NCBI GenBank assembly: GCA_019694975.1
Contig: JAIBAY010000006.1
Span: forward strand, 219,137 to 283,136
From: Chitinophagales bacterium
GTDB lineage: Bacteria > Bacteroidota > Bacteroidia > Chitinophagales > UBA10324
Length of the DNA stretch: 64,000 nucleotides
Direction of reading: 5' to 3'
In this document: positions 32,691-40,186 of the stretch, piece by piece
Layout of the letters: every line of letters begins with the position of its first letter
Numbering within the stretch: position 1 is the stretch's first letter
Position numbers and translations under genes: made by a program
Notes under the pieces: model-generated
Database searches by the model: none
Told to the model about the DNA's origin: nothing
Seen by the model: only the letters and a program-made list of their open reading frames with translations

Positions 32691-33563
32691 ATGAACAACT
32701 ACTGGAATATCTTCTGCACTTCATTTACCGGTTACTGGAATTACCTGACCGGTGAGATACTGCATCCTTCATGGCATAACTATTTTTACTGGCTGATTGG
32801 CCTCTCGCTTTGCTGCTGGTTACTGGAGATGCTTTTTCCCTGGAGAAAAGATCAGCCGGTCATCCGCAAGGATTTCTGGCTTGATGGATTTTATATGTTT
32901 TTTAATTTCTTTCTTTTTTCACTGATAGGATATAACGCGCTTTCCAATATCGGCGTACAGTTCTTTGCTGATTTTATCGGTTTGTTTGGCTGGACCAACC
33001 TCGTGGCCATCAATATCCAATCGTGGCCTGTCTGGCTGCAATTGATGGTATTGCTTGTGGTGAAGGATTTTATTGACTGGAATGTACACCGTTTACTGCA
33101 TCGTGTGGATTGGTTATGGGAGTTTCATAAAGTGCATCATTCCGTGGAACAAATGGGTTTTGCTGCTCATCTGCGCTTTCACTGGATGGAAACGGTGGTG
33201 TACAGAACCATTGAATACATTCCGCTGGCGATGATAGGTTTTGGCATCAATGACTTTATCCTGGTGCACATCTTTACGCTGGCCATTGGTCATCTCAATC
33301 ATTCGAATGTAAGACTGCCCATGGGCCCGCTCAAATATCTCTTTAACAGTGCGCAGATGCACATCTGGCATCATGCTAAAGAATTGCCGGCCCGTTACGG
33401 TGTAAATTTTGGATTAACTTTGAGCTGCTGGGATTATCTATTTCATACCGTACACTGGCCGCAAAGCGGGCGTGATGAACCTTTGGGATTCGAACGGTCG
33501 GAATTTTATCCGGCTTCATTTTTCAAACAAATGCTTCAACCATTTAAAAAAAGACAAGCGTGA
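32691..33563 (+). CDS. Fatty acid hydroxylase / sterol desaturase superfamily protein
   Basis: A 290-residue integral membrane di-iron oxygenase. The His clusters are HRLLHR (HxxxH), HKVHH (HxxHH), HFxxH-like HLRFH and HLNH, and near the C-terminus HIWHH (HxxHH). About four to five membrane helices are visible. The superfamily hydroxylates or desaturates lipids, sterols or carotenoids. The length (290) and C-terminal half fit the broad sterol desaturase group and not CrtZ. The substrate is unknown. Its stop overlaps the ATG of the next gene by 4 bases, so it is coupled to a rhodanese-type lipoprotein. Confidence 0.85.
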   Translation: MNNYWNIFCTSFTGYWNYLTGEILHPSWHNYFYWLIGLSLCCWLLEMLFPWRKDQPVIRKDFWLDGFYMFFNFFLFSLIGYNALSNIGVQFFADFIGLFGWTNLVAINIQSWPVWLQLMVLLVVKDFIDWNVHRLLHRVDWLWEFHKVHHSVEQMGFAAHLRFHWMETVVYRTIEYIPLAMIGFGINDFILVHIFTLAIGHLNHSNVRLPMGPLKYLFNSAQMHIWHHAKELPARYGVNFGLTLSCWDYLFHTVHWPQSGRDEPLGFERSEFYPASFFKQMLQPFKKRQA

Positions 33564-33940
33564 TGAAACAACATTTTTTTTCAATGCTGCTGCTGATTTC
33601 CTTTGCTGCCTGCAGCCAGACTCCGGCAGGCAAATATCAAGATGCGGGCAATGATTTTTTTGCCGCGCAGATGAAAAAGGAGAATACCGTAATACTAGAT
33701 GTGCGTACGCCGGAAGAGTATGCTGCAGGCCATATTCCGCATGCTGTGCTCATGAATTATAATGCTCCGGGATTTGCCTCGGCATTGGATACACTTAACA
33801 AAAACAAAACCTACCTCGTGTACTGTGCGAGTGGCGGACGTTCAGCGAAAGCATCGTCCATGATGGCGGAAAAAGGATTTAAAGAAATCTACAATTTGGA
33901 AGGCGGATTCAGCAGGTGGAATGGCGCTAAGGAGAAATAG
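33560..33940 (+). CDS. Rhodanese-domain lipoprotein
   Basis: A 126-residue predicted lipoprotein (signal MMKQHFFSMLLLISFAAC, Cys 18) carrying one rhodanese domain. The catalytic loop is CASGGRSAKA, with the persulfide-forming Cys and the CxxGxRS pattern. The N-terminal DVRTPEEYAAGHIPHAVLMNY is the classic rhodanese signature. Single-domain periplasmic rhodaneses of the PspE type carry sulfane sulfur, but their envelope role is not settled. It overlaps the hydroxylase gene by 4 bases. Confidence 0.9.
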   Translation: MMKQHFFSMLLLISFAACSQTPAGKYQDAGNDFFAAQMKKENTVILDVRTPEEYAAGHIPHAVLMNYNAPGFASALDTLNKNKTYLVYCASGGRSAKASSMMAEKGFKEIYNLEGGFSRWNGAKEK

Positions 33941-34072
33941 CTGGCCTGCTGCACTTATATGTGCATCAGCAAGATACCTGTTGTGAACAGCGGGCAGGAT
34001 GAACCAGGATTTTTATTTTTTGAAATGGCATTGATCGGAACCGGTACGCATACATCATAAATACTGAATTGC

Positions 34073-34516
34073 ATGAGTGAAAAAATATCTACCGCCAACG
34101 CGCCGCAACCGGTCGGACTTTATCCGCATGCGAGAAAGGCGGGCAACCTGCTTTTTCTCAGTGGCATCGGACCAAGAACAGCGGGCACAAATGTGATACC
34201 GGGAAATGAATATGATACGGAGGGCACGCTGGTAAGCTATGATATTGCCGCGCAGTGCCATGCTGTTTTTCATAATGTGAAAATCGTGCTCGAAGCATCG
34301 GGCAGCAGCTGGAATCAATTGATTGATGTAACGGTCTTTCTCACCAATATGAAGGATGATTTTGCAACTTTTAACAAGTTGTACGCAGAATACTTCAAAG
34401 ACAATCAGCCTTGCCGAACGACCGTGGAAATTAATTCGCTGCCGACTCCCATTGCCATTGAACTGAAATGTATTGCGGAATGGAGTAGTGTGCCGCCGAC
34501 CGGTAATCCGCAGTGA
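34073..34516 (+). CDS. RidA-family protein, 2-aminomuconate deaminase-like
   Basis: A 147-residue YjgF/YER057c/UK114-family protein, longer at the N-terminus than housekeeping RidA. GIGPRTAGTNVIPGNE and the insert with YDTEGTLVSYDIAAQ match the 2-aminomuconate deaminase-like subgroup. The catalytic Arg lies in PCRTTVEI, and the helix LIDVTVFLTNMKDDFATFNKLYAEYF is typical. It would release ammonia from 2-aminomuconate in tryptophan degradation. The aldehyde dehydrogenase at 29536 should make its substrate, and the dioxygenase encoded convergently at 34561 starts the pathway. An imine/enamine deaminase role without this pathway is the alternative. Confidence 0.85.
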   Translation: MSEKISTANAPQPVGLYPHARKAGNLLFLSGIGPRTAGTNVIPGNEYDTEGTLVSYDIAAQCHAVFHNVKIVLEASGSSWNQLIDVTVFLTNMKDDFATFNKLYAEYFKDNQPCRTTVEINSLPTPIAIELKCIAEWSSVPPTGNPQ

Positions 34517-34560
34517 TGAACCTTTGTGAATTTCTTCAGCGTATATGACAGCGGAGATGG

Positions 34561-35529
34561 CTAAATGCCAATGATCTCCCGGCTCACATTCCTTCCCCAG
34601 TTTTCTTTTTCTTCTTCACTCCACAATTCAGGAAAGAACATAATCAGCTGATTTTTCGGCGGCATATAATCTTTCCAGTTGGTACCGCCGGTAGCGGCTA
34701 TCTGATCCGGCTGCCGGTCGAGGTAACGTGCTGCAGTGCGGAAATGAACCAATGGCCATTCGACATTAGCGAGCTGATCAAAGCGGCGAAGCACTTCAAT
34801 AAGCGTTGTATTGTTTCGTTCAGCTTCCGGCAGGGCTGCGTATTTCCTGCGTAAATTTTTGTGGCGGTAATCATTGGCGATGAATAAAAAGGAAGTGTCA
34901 TATTTTTCTTCAAACTGCCGCAGCATCAGCGTCTTTCTTCCGGTGGCAAGTTCCATGGCTCCACGGCGCCAATAGAGATGTGGCAACAATGATGCGGGTT
35001 CATCGTCGTCTTTGCATTCTTCTCTTTTTGAATAGTGAACGAGGTTGCGGACATCGGTGGCATAGAACTCTATAATACGGTACTGGCCGCTTTGAAAACC
35101 GCTGGCAGGCAGCAAGGCCATCCTGAAAGCGAGAAATTGTTCTCGGTCCATGCCGTCATACATGATGGAAAAGGAATTCTTCAGCAGCTCAAAATAGTTA
35201 TTGACTCTTTTCAACTGCTTGATGAATAAAGCGGCGGAAGGTGACGGATCGCCGGTGATCAGTTCAATGGCATTCCTGATAAGCCTGAAGTTGAGTTCGG
35301 TAATCTGATGGTAAATGATAAAAGTCTGCTCATCCGGAAATGTAGTACGCGGATGCTGCAGGCTGAGCAATGCATCGAGGTTGATGTAGTCCCAGTATTT
35401 GAGATAGTCCTGGTACAGCAATCCTTCAAGGTAAGAATGCATGTCCTGTCCCATCAACTCATATTTTTCCTGTAGTTGTTTTATCCGGTTTACCAGTTCC
35501 GGTGTAATTGGCAGCTCCTGATGATCCAT
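34561..35529 (-). CDS. kynA: Tryptophan 2,3-dioxygenase
   Basis: A 322-residue all-helical heme enzyme that opens the indole ring of L-tryptophan to N-formylkynurenine. The distal segment is FIIYHQITELNFRLIRNAIE, corresponding to the HQxxEL motif of characterised enzymes. The proximal heme-ligand region is WPLVHFRTAARYL, followed by the ATGGTNWKDYMPP loop (GTGG-type substrate-binding turn). Length is slightly above the bacterial norm of about 280-300. The Trp that usually follows EL (ELW) is Asn here, which is worth noting. kynB, kynU and the 3-hydroxyanthranilate enzymes are not in the window. Confidence 0.9.
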   Translation of the reverse strand: MDHQELPITPELVNRIKQLQEKYELMGQDMHSYLEGLLYQDYLKYWDYINLDALLSLQHPRTTFPDEQTFIIYHQITELNFRLIRNAIELITGDPSPSAALFIKQLKRVNNYFELLKNSFSIMYDGMDREQFLAFRMALLPASGFQSGQYRIIEFYATDVRNLVHYSKREECKDDDEPASLLPHLYWRRGAMELATGRKTLMLRQFEEKYDTSFLFIANDYRHKNLRRKYAALPEAERNNTTLIEVLRRFDQLANVEWPLVHFRTAARYLDRQPDQIAATGGTNWKDYMPPKNQLIMFFPELWSEEEKENWGRNVSREIIGI

Positions 35530-35599
35530 AGTGAAAAGTAAAAATCTATTTCCGCATAATTATGAAAATATCAGGAAATAAATAATGATCTGCTGCTGT

Positions 35600-36742
35600 T
35601 CAGTGCAGGACGGGAACGGATGAGCTGCTTGCCGTGGTGGCGTTATGCCGTTGTTTTTCTTTTCTTTTTCCCACGTTATAATAGTGTTGCACGATGACAA
35701 ACAGCGTTAGAAAGTAGCCATAAAACAAAACAGTAAGCAGGGAGGAAGAATCCTGGTTGAAGCGTATAAGGATAGCAGTAAGCAAGGCCGACAAAAATGA
35801 AACACCGCCCAGTAAATAAATCACCTGACGGTCACTCAGTCCGGCATAAGCGAAATGATGGGAGATATGATCGCGGCCGCCAACGAAGGGAGACTGACCG
35901 CGGGCGATGCGGCGGATAAATACGGTGGTGGTATCGATCAATGGTACCGTAAAAGCAATAAGCGGGATAAGAAATTGCCTGAACTGAAAGGCAGGGCCAT
36001 TTACATCGTGGTACGTCCATAACAACTGAATGGATACCGCAGAAATAAATGCACCGAGGAACTGACTGCCGGTATCTCCCATATAGATGTTGGCAGGATG
36101 CCAGTTGAACACCAGGAATCCTGCGAGGGCGCCGGATACACCGAGCAGCAGCACGGTATAAAATGAATACAGGTTGCTGCCGATCATCAGTGCCAGCAGG
36201 CAGGAAAAGAGTATGCCCAGGGAAATGGTGGCACAGATGCCATCCATGTTGTCGAGCATGTTGATGGAATTCATGATACCAACTACCCAAATGAGCGTAA
36301 TCAGCACATCAAGCAGGTAGATGCCGGTAGCCTGAATCATGGTATTCGTAATTACGAGGAATAATCCGCACAGCAACTGACCTGAAAATTTAAGCCAGGG
36401 ATAGGTGTTATACGCATCGTCAGCCAGTCCGATCAGAAACCCGAGTGTTACGGAAAAAACCAGCCCCAACAGGTGTTCATTCAGATATTGATTACCCGAA
36501 AAATTGAAAAGCCCGTAGAGTGACAGGGAGATGAGGAACAGAATGTAAAAAGAAAATCCGCCCACGGAAGGTTTCACCTGAGATGTCCAGCGTATTACAT
36601 GGCGATGTTGTTCATTGCGGTCGCCGAGTGTTCGCGAAAACTTCAGCAACAAGCCATTGGTCAGTGCTGAAAAGATAATGGCGAGCGCGAAAAAACAGGC
36701 GCAGGCGGCGTAAAAAAAGAAACTTTCCCCGTTCAGATTCAC
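35600..36742 (-). CDS. WecA/TagO-like glycosyl-phosphotransferase
   Basis: A 380-residue polytopic membrane enzyme of the MraY/WecA family, which loads a sugar-1-phosphate onto undecaprenyl phosphate to begin glycan assembly. The motifs are GLADDAYNTYPWLKF (Asp-Asp), NSINMLDNMDGICA (the NxxNxxDGxDGL motif in variant form), GDTGSQFLG and the cytoplasmic RDHISHHFAYAG (HxHH-type loop of WecA/TagO). About eleven helices are visible. It is 15 bases downstream of the Wzc-like gene, so wza-like, wzc-like and this gene form one operon. This links it to exopolysaccharide or capsule synthesis and not to peptidoglycan. Confidence 0.9.
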   Translation of the reverse strand: MNLNGESFFFYAACACFFALAIIFSALTNGLLLKFSRTLGDRNEQHRHVIRWTSQVKPSVGGFSFYILFLISLSLYGLFNFSGNQYLNEHLLGLVFSVTLGFLIGLADDAYNTYPWLKFSGQLLCGLFLVITNTMIQATGIYLLDVLITLIWVVGIMNSINMLDNMDGICATISLGILFSCLLALMIGSNLYSFYTVLLLGVSGALAGFLVFNWHPANIYMGDTGSQFLGAFISAVSIQLLWTYHDVNGPAFQFRQFLIPLIAFTVPLIDTTTVFIRRIARGQSPFVGGRDHISHHFAYAGLSDRQVIYLLGGVSFLSALLTAILIRFNQDSSSLLTVLFYGYFLTLFVIVQHYYNVGKRKEKQRHNATTASSSSVPVLH

Positions 36743-36757
36743 AAAATGGTGTTTTAC

Positions 36758-39220
36758 TCAAAACAATGACTTCACAAATGAAAACATGCGTCCCAAGAAA
36801 CTCTTTTTCCCCTGCATGTCATCAGCGTAATAATCATAACCGTAGCTGCGCGATCCGTATCCTCCGTAACCGTAGCCGTAACCATATCCATAACCGTAAT
36901 TGTAGGTGTACATGGAGGCACCTTCACCCATATCATTCAGCACGATAGAGAGCTTGCTGATGCCATGATCGTTCACCAGGTAGTTCACGTTATTCAGAAA
37001 ATTACGGCTGGAGTAATCTGCCCGCAAGATATACAACGGCACATCAGCTTTTTTAATGAGGTGCAGCGCATCAGTTACGATACCCACGGGAGGCGTATCA
37101 ATCACCACTACATCGTATGTTTCTTTGAGCTTTTCAATCAGCTCATCTGTTTTTTTTGATCCGATAAATTCCGCCGGATTGGGTGGTAAAGGGCCCGATG
37201 TAATGAAATCGAGGTTTTCCCATTCGGAATGATGAATGCAGTCTTCTGGGCTGAACTTGCCGATCAGGATGGTGCTGACCCCGCGCTGATTATCTACATG
37301 AAAAGCCTTATGCAACTGCGGTTTCCGGAGGTCAAAATCCAGCAGGATCACTCTTTTTCCGCCAACGGCCATGATGCCTGCCATGTTTACGGCTATAAAT
37401 GTTTTGCCTTCACCGGCCACCGTAGAAGTGACAGCCAGCAGCTGCGGATTTGATTTTGTGGGCGAGATGAATTCAAGGTTGGTGCGCATGGAACGGAAAC
37501 ATTCCGACAGCACCGATTTAGGGCTCTTATTCACCACCAGCTGGGAAACATCCATGGCCTGCAGGTATTTTGGGATCACTCCCAGGATGCCTGCATTGGT
37601 GTAACGGCTGATTTCTGAGATGGAAAGGATCTTATGGTGCAGCAGGTAGCGGGCAACAATTAGAATCAGGCAGGCCAGCAGTCCCGATACCAGCCCGACC
37701 AGTTTGATCAGCGGTGAGTTCGGGAAAATGGGTTTGGTAGGAACATCCGCTTTTTTCAGAATCGTATAATCTGAAACGAATCCGGCTTTGGTGATGCTGA
37801 ATGCAGATTTCTTATCCAGCAGCAGCAGGTAATATTTTTCTTTCAGGTCACTCAGCCGCGACAGGCGAAGGTATTGTGCCTGGATGCCGGGCACATTGGA
37901 ATAATCGCCGAGGTAATGTGCTATTTCCTTATCCACCTCACCACTCTTCTCCCGCAATTCATTCTGAGAGTTCAGGACACTCTGCAGTAAGTTCTTTTTT
38001 ACTTCCGCTATCTGCGTATTGAGATTAGTGATTTCAGGATTGTTGGGTGAAAGTTTGAGCAGTTTTTCTTTCAGTTGTGTCTGCAACTCATCGAGCCGGA
38101 TAATATTCTGGCTGAGTGCCAGGTAACGGGAATCCACGATGCCGGCCAGCAGCCTTGTTGAATCCTGGTATTGAATAAAATATTTACGATAGTATTCCAG
38201 CGTGGAATATTCAAGACTCAGTGCATCCTGTTTTGCCTTGAGTTCTTTGAGCTGTGTATTCAGATCCTGTTCGATGGAACTTATTGAAATGCCATTGGCC
38301 TGTTTGAATGCAGTCATTTCATCTTCATACCTCCGCAGGTCGTTGCTGATGGAATCAACCTGTGATTCAATAAACTCCAGTATGAGTGTGGCACTTTCGG
38401 TTTTCTTTTCTTTATCGTATTGAATAAATTCCTCGCACACCCTGTTGACGATATCGGCTGCCTTCTGCGGCTTCTGGTTGCGCATCAGCAGGCCGATGGT
38501 AGGTGCGGAAGGAGCCACCTGCAAGGCGCCGCGTATACTGCTGTAAATCGTGTTCCTGTTATTAATGGTGAAGAAGAAGTTGGATTCAAGAAAGGTAGCC
38601 GCTTCCCTGTTGAAAACGGGAAGATTCAGCGTGACGGTAAAATCAAATGCCGGTGTGGTGTAATGTTTATTAAAATCGTAGGTCTCATAACTTTCCCTGC
38701 CATCAGCTGAATAGTCGAGCTGAAATTTTTCTGTGGATACAATCCTGAAATTGACCGGGCGGTCATAATAAGAAGGATCATTGATGGTGGCCTGAATAAT
38801 AAACGGGCTGTTTTTATACATTTCTTCATTGAGGATATTGCCTGACCGGTAATAACTCACCTGCAGCGGCAGGGAATCAATCACGCGGTCAATGATCACG
38901 CTCGACTTCATGATCTGGATATCTTTCTCAATGTCGAGGTTGCTGTTTTTCTGCTGGAAAAGGCTGTTCTGAATGTCAAGCGCCTGCGCGGTATTGATGG
39001 CTTTCACGATGAGCGAAGCATTCACCTCGTAGGTGGGTGGCGTATAACGAAGGTAGATCAGTGCGGAAGAAGTGGTGATCAGCAGGATGATGACGCACCA
39101 GATAAAACTCTTGCGGATCATGATCAGCAACAGCGCAGGATTGAAATCCTCGCCCAGCATTCTCTGCACGGGGCTGAGAATGGTCCTTCGTTCGCTGCTG
39201 CTCAGGTTATCATTGTCCAT
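36758..39220 (-). CDS. wzc: Wzc-type polysaccharide copolymerase with BY-kinase domain
   Basis: An 820-residue inner-membrane protein. A Wzz domain with transmembrane helix 1 (about 38-58) is followed by a periplasmic coiled-coil region (to about 500), helix 2 (about 504-525), then the cytoplasmic bacterial tyrosine kinase. Walker A GEGKT is at about 603-607, Walker A' LLDFD at 626-630 and Walker B VVIDTP at 705-710. The C-terminus ends in a Tyr cluster of 13 tyrosines in 28 residues (about 771-798, mostly GY dipeptides), the autophosphorylation tail, followed by a basic patch. It controls chain length and export with the Wza-like protein. The ATG at 39220 is preferred over a TTG three codons earlier and overlaps the wza-like gene by 11 bases. 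No cognate phosphatase lies in the operon. Confidence 0.92.
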   Translation of the reverse strand: MDNDNLSSSERRTILSPVQRMLGEDFNPALLLIMIRKSFIWCVIILLITTSSALIYLRYTPPTYEVNASLIVKAINTAQALDIQNSLFQQKNSNLDIEKDIQIMKSSVIIDRVIDSLPLQVSYYRSGNILNEEMYKNSPFIIQATINDPSYYDRPVNFRIVSTEKFQLDYSADGRESYETYDFNKHYTTPAFDFTVTLNLPVFNREAATFLESNFFFTINNRNTIYSSIRGALQVAPSAPTIGLLMRNQKPQKAADIVNRVCEEFIQYDKEKKTESATLILEFIESQVDSISNDLRRYEDEMTAFKQANGISISSIEQDLNTQLKELKAKQDALSLEYSTLEYYRKYFIQYQDSTRLLAGIVDSRYLALSQNIIRLDELQTQLKEKLLKLSPNNPEITNLNTQIAEVKKNLLQSVLNSQNELREKSGEVDKEIAHYLGDYSNVPGIQAQYLRLSRLSDLKEKYYLLLLDKKSAFSITKAGFVSDYTILKKADVPTKPIFPNSPLIKLVGLVSGLLACLILIVARYLLHHKILSISEISRYTNAGILGVIPKYLQAMDVSQLVVNKSPKSVLSECFRSMRTNLEFISPTKSNPQLLAVTSTVAGEGKTFIAVNMAGIMAVGGKRVILLDFDLRKPQLHKAFHVDNQRGVSTILIGKFSPEDCIHHSEWENLDFITSGPLPPNPAEFIGSKKTDELIEKLKETYDVVVIDTPPVGIVTDALHLIKKADVPLYILRADYSSRNFLNNVNYLVNDHGISKLSIVLNDMGEGASMYTYNYGYGYGYGYGYGGYGSRSYGYDYYADDMQGKKSFLGRMFSFVKSLF

Positions 39221-39956
39221 TGATTGCAATAATGGTTGTGTAAATCACCAGCACGGTGGAAATAAGTGTGAGTACCGGTGTTATCTGGTACAGTACGTCA
39301 TTGGTGCCAAGCTTGGCATCAATGTAAATGATGTCATTGGCTTCTACGCGGAGGTTAGCCTGCATCATGCCTTCAACGGTTGACAGGTCTACATCAAAAA
39401 CAACCGGATGCTGTGGGTCGCCCCGTAAGACCCTGATGCGGTCAGCTTTTCCGAAGGAGGGCATACCTCCGGCTTTGGCAAGCACTTCCAGCAGGTTCAT
39501 GTTTTCTTTATCCAGTATCACCACATTGGCGCCTTGCCGGCCACGGTAAACATAGGCGCGCCGGTTGGTGACATCCACCCGTACAAACGGATTCACAAAG
39601 TAGTAGCTGTACAGCTGCTGTAATAATTTTTCCGCATTGCTGAGCGAGAGCCCGGTAATCGCTACAGAATCGAGCATCGGCAGCATTACGTAACCATTCT
39701 CCTTCACCACATAGTTGATGGCCGACACCGATCCGTTATTATCACTGATCACATCCACCAGCTCATAGCCGTTGTTGGAAAATACGCCGATAGCCAGCAG
39801 GTCGCCCGGCCGGATCACATATTCTTTCGGCACCTGCAGCGAATCAGCTGATACCACCGGGAAGTCTTTGCCGGTTTTAAAAAGACGGTCAGGATAAAAA
39901 ACCTTACAGGAAGAAATGCTTGCCACAATCCACAGCAGTCCAAGAATCCGTTTCAA
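39210..39956 (-). CDS. wza: Wza-like polysaccharide export lipoprotein
   Basis: A 248-residue outer-membrane lipoprotein. The signal ends in VASISSC with Cys 17 as lipid-attachment site. A polysaccharide biosynthesis/export domain (about 45-130, with VIRPGDLLAIGVFSNNG) is followed by an SLBB domain (about 133-200, VVILDKENMNLLEVLAKAGGM). A C-terminal hydrophobic helix (about 222-243) is typical of the Bacteroidota form and may be the membrane-spanning barrel helix. It forms the exit channel for the exopolysaccharide whose length is set by the Wzc-like protein overlapping it downstream. First gene of the three-gene operon. Confidence 0.92.
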   Translation of the reverse strand: MKRILGLLWIVASISSCKVFYPDRLFKTGKDFPVVSADSLQVPKEYVIRPGDLLAIGVFSNNGYELVDVISDNNGSVSAINYVVKENGYVMLPMLDSVAITGLSLSNAEKLLQQLYSYYFVNPFVRVDVTNRRAYVYRGRQGANVVILDKENMNLLEVLAKAGGMPSFGKADRIRVLRGDPQHPVVFDVDLSTVEGMMQANLRVEANDIIYIDAKLGTNDVLYQITPVLTLISTVLVIYTTIIAINGQ

Positions 39957-40186
39957 TCAGGAGGTTGTTTTTCTGAAATTCAAATGTAGATAAATCTGCG
40001 CTAACTCTGCATGATCAAAAATCAAAGTAATATAGAATGATCACTGGTAAATGATGGTACAAAGCTGAGCGGACGTGCTGTTGTTTCGCAGCCACATTTG
40101 CCTTAACTGAAAGGGTTTCCTGTATGGTTAAGCAGGCGGGATAGTGATGATAAGGCATCACATATAATTTTACCACTTTAGATAAT

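Noticed and set aside
36885..36915. Low-complexity GY-coding repeat as a possible CRISPR or tandem-repeat array
   Set aside because: It codes for the Tyr-rich tail of the BY-kinase. Units are 6 bases with synonymous variation, not a repeat-spacer pattern.
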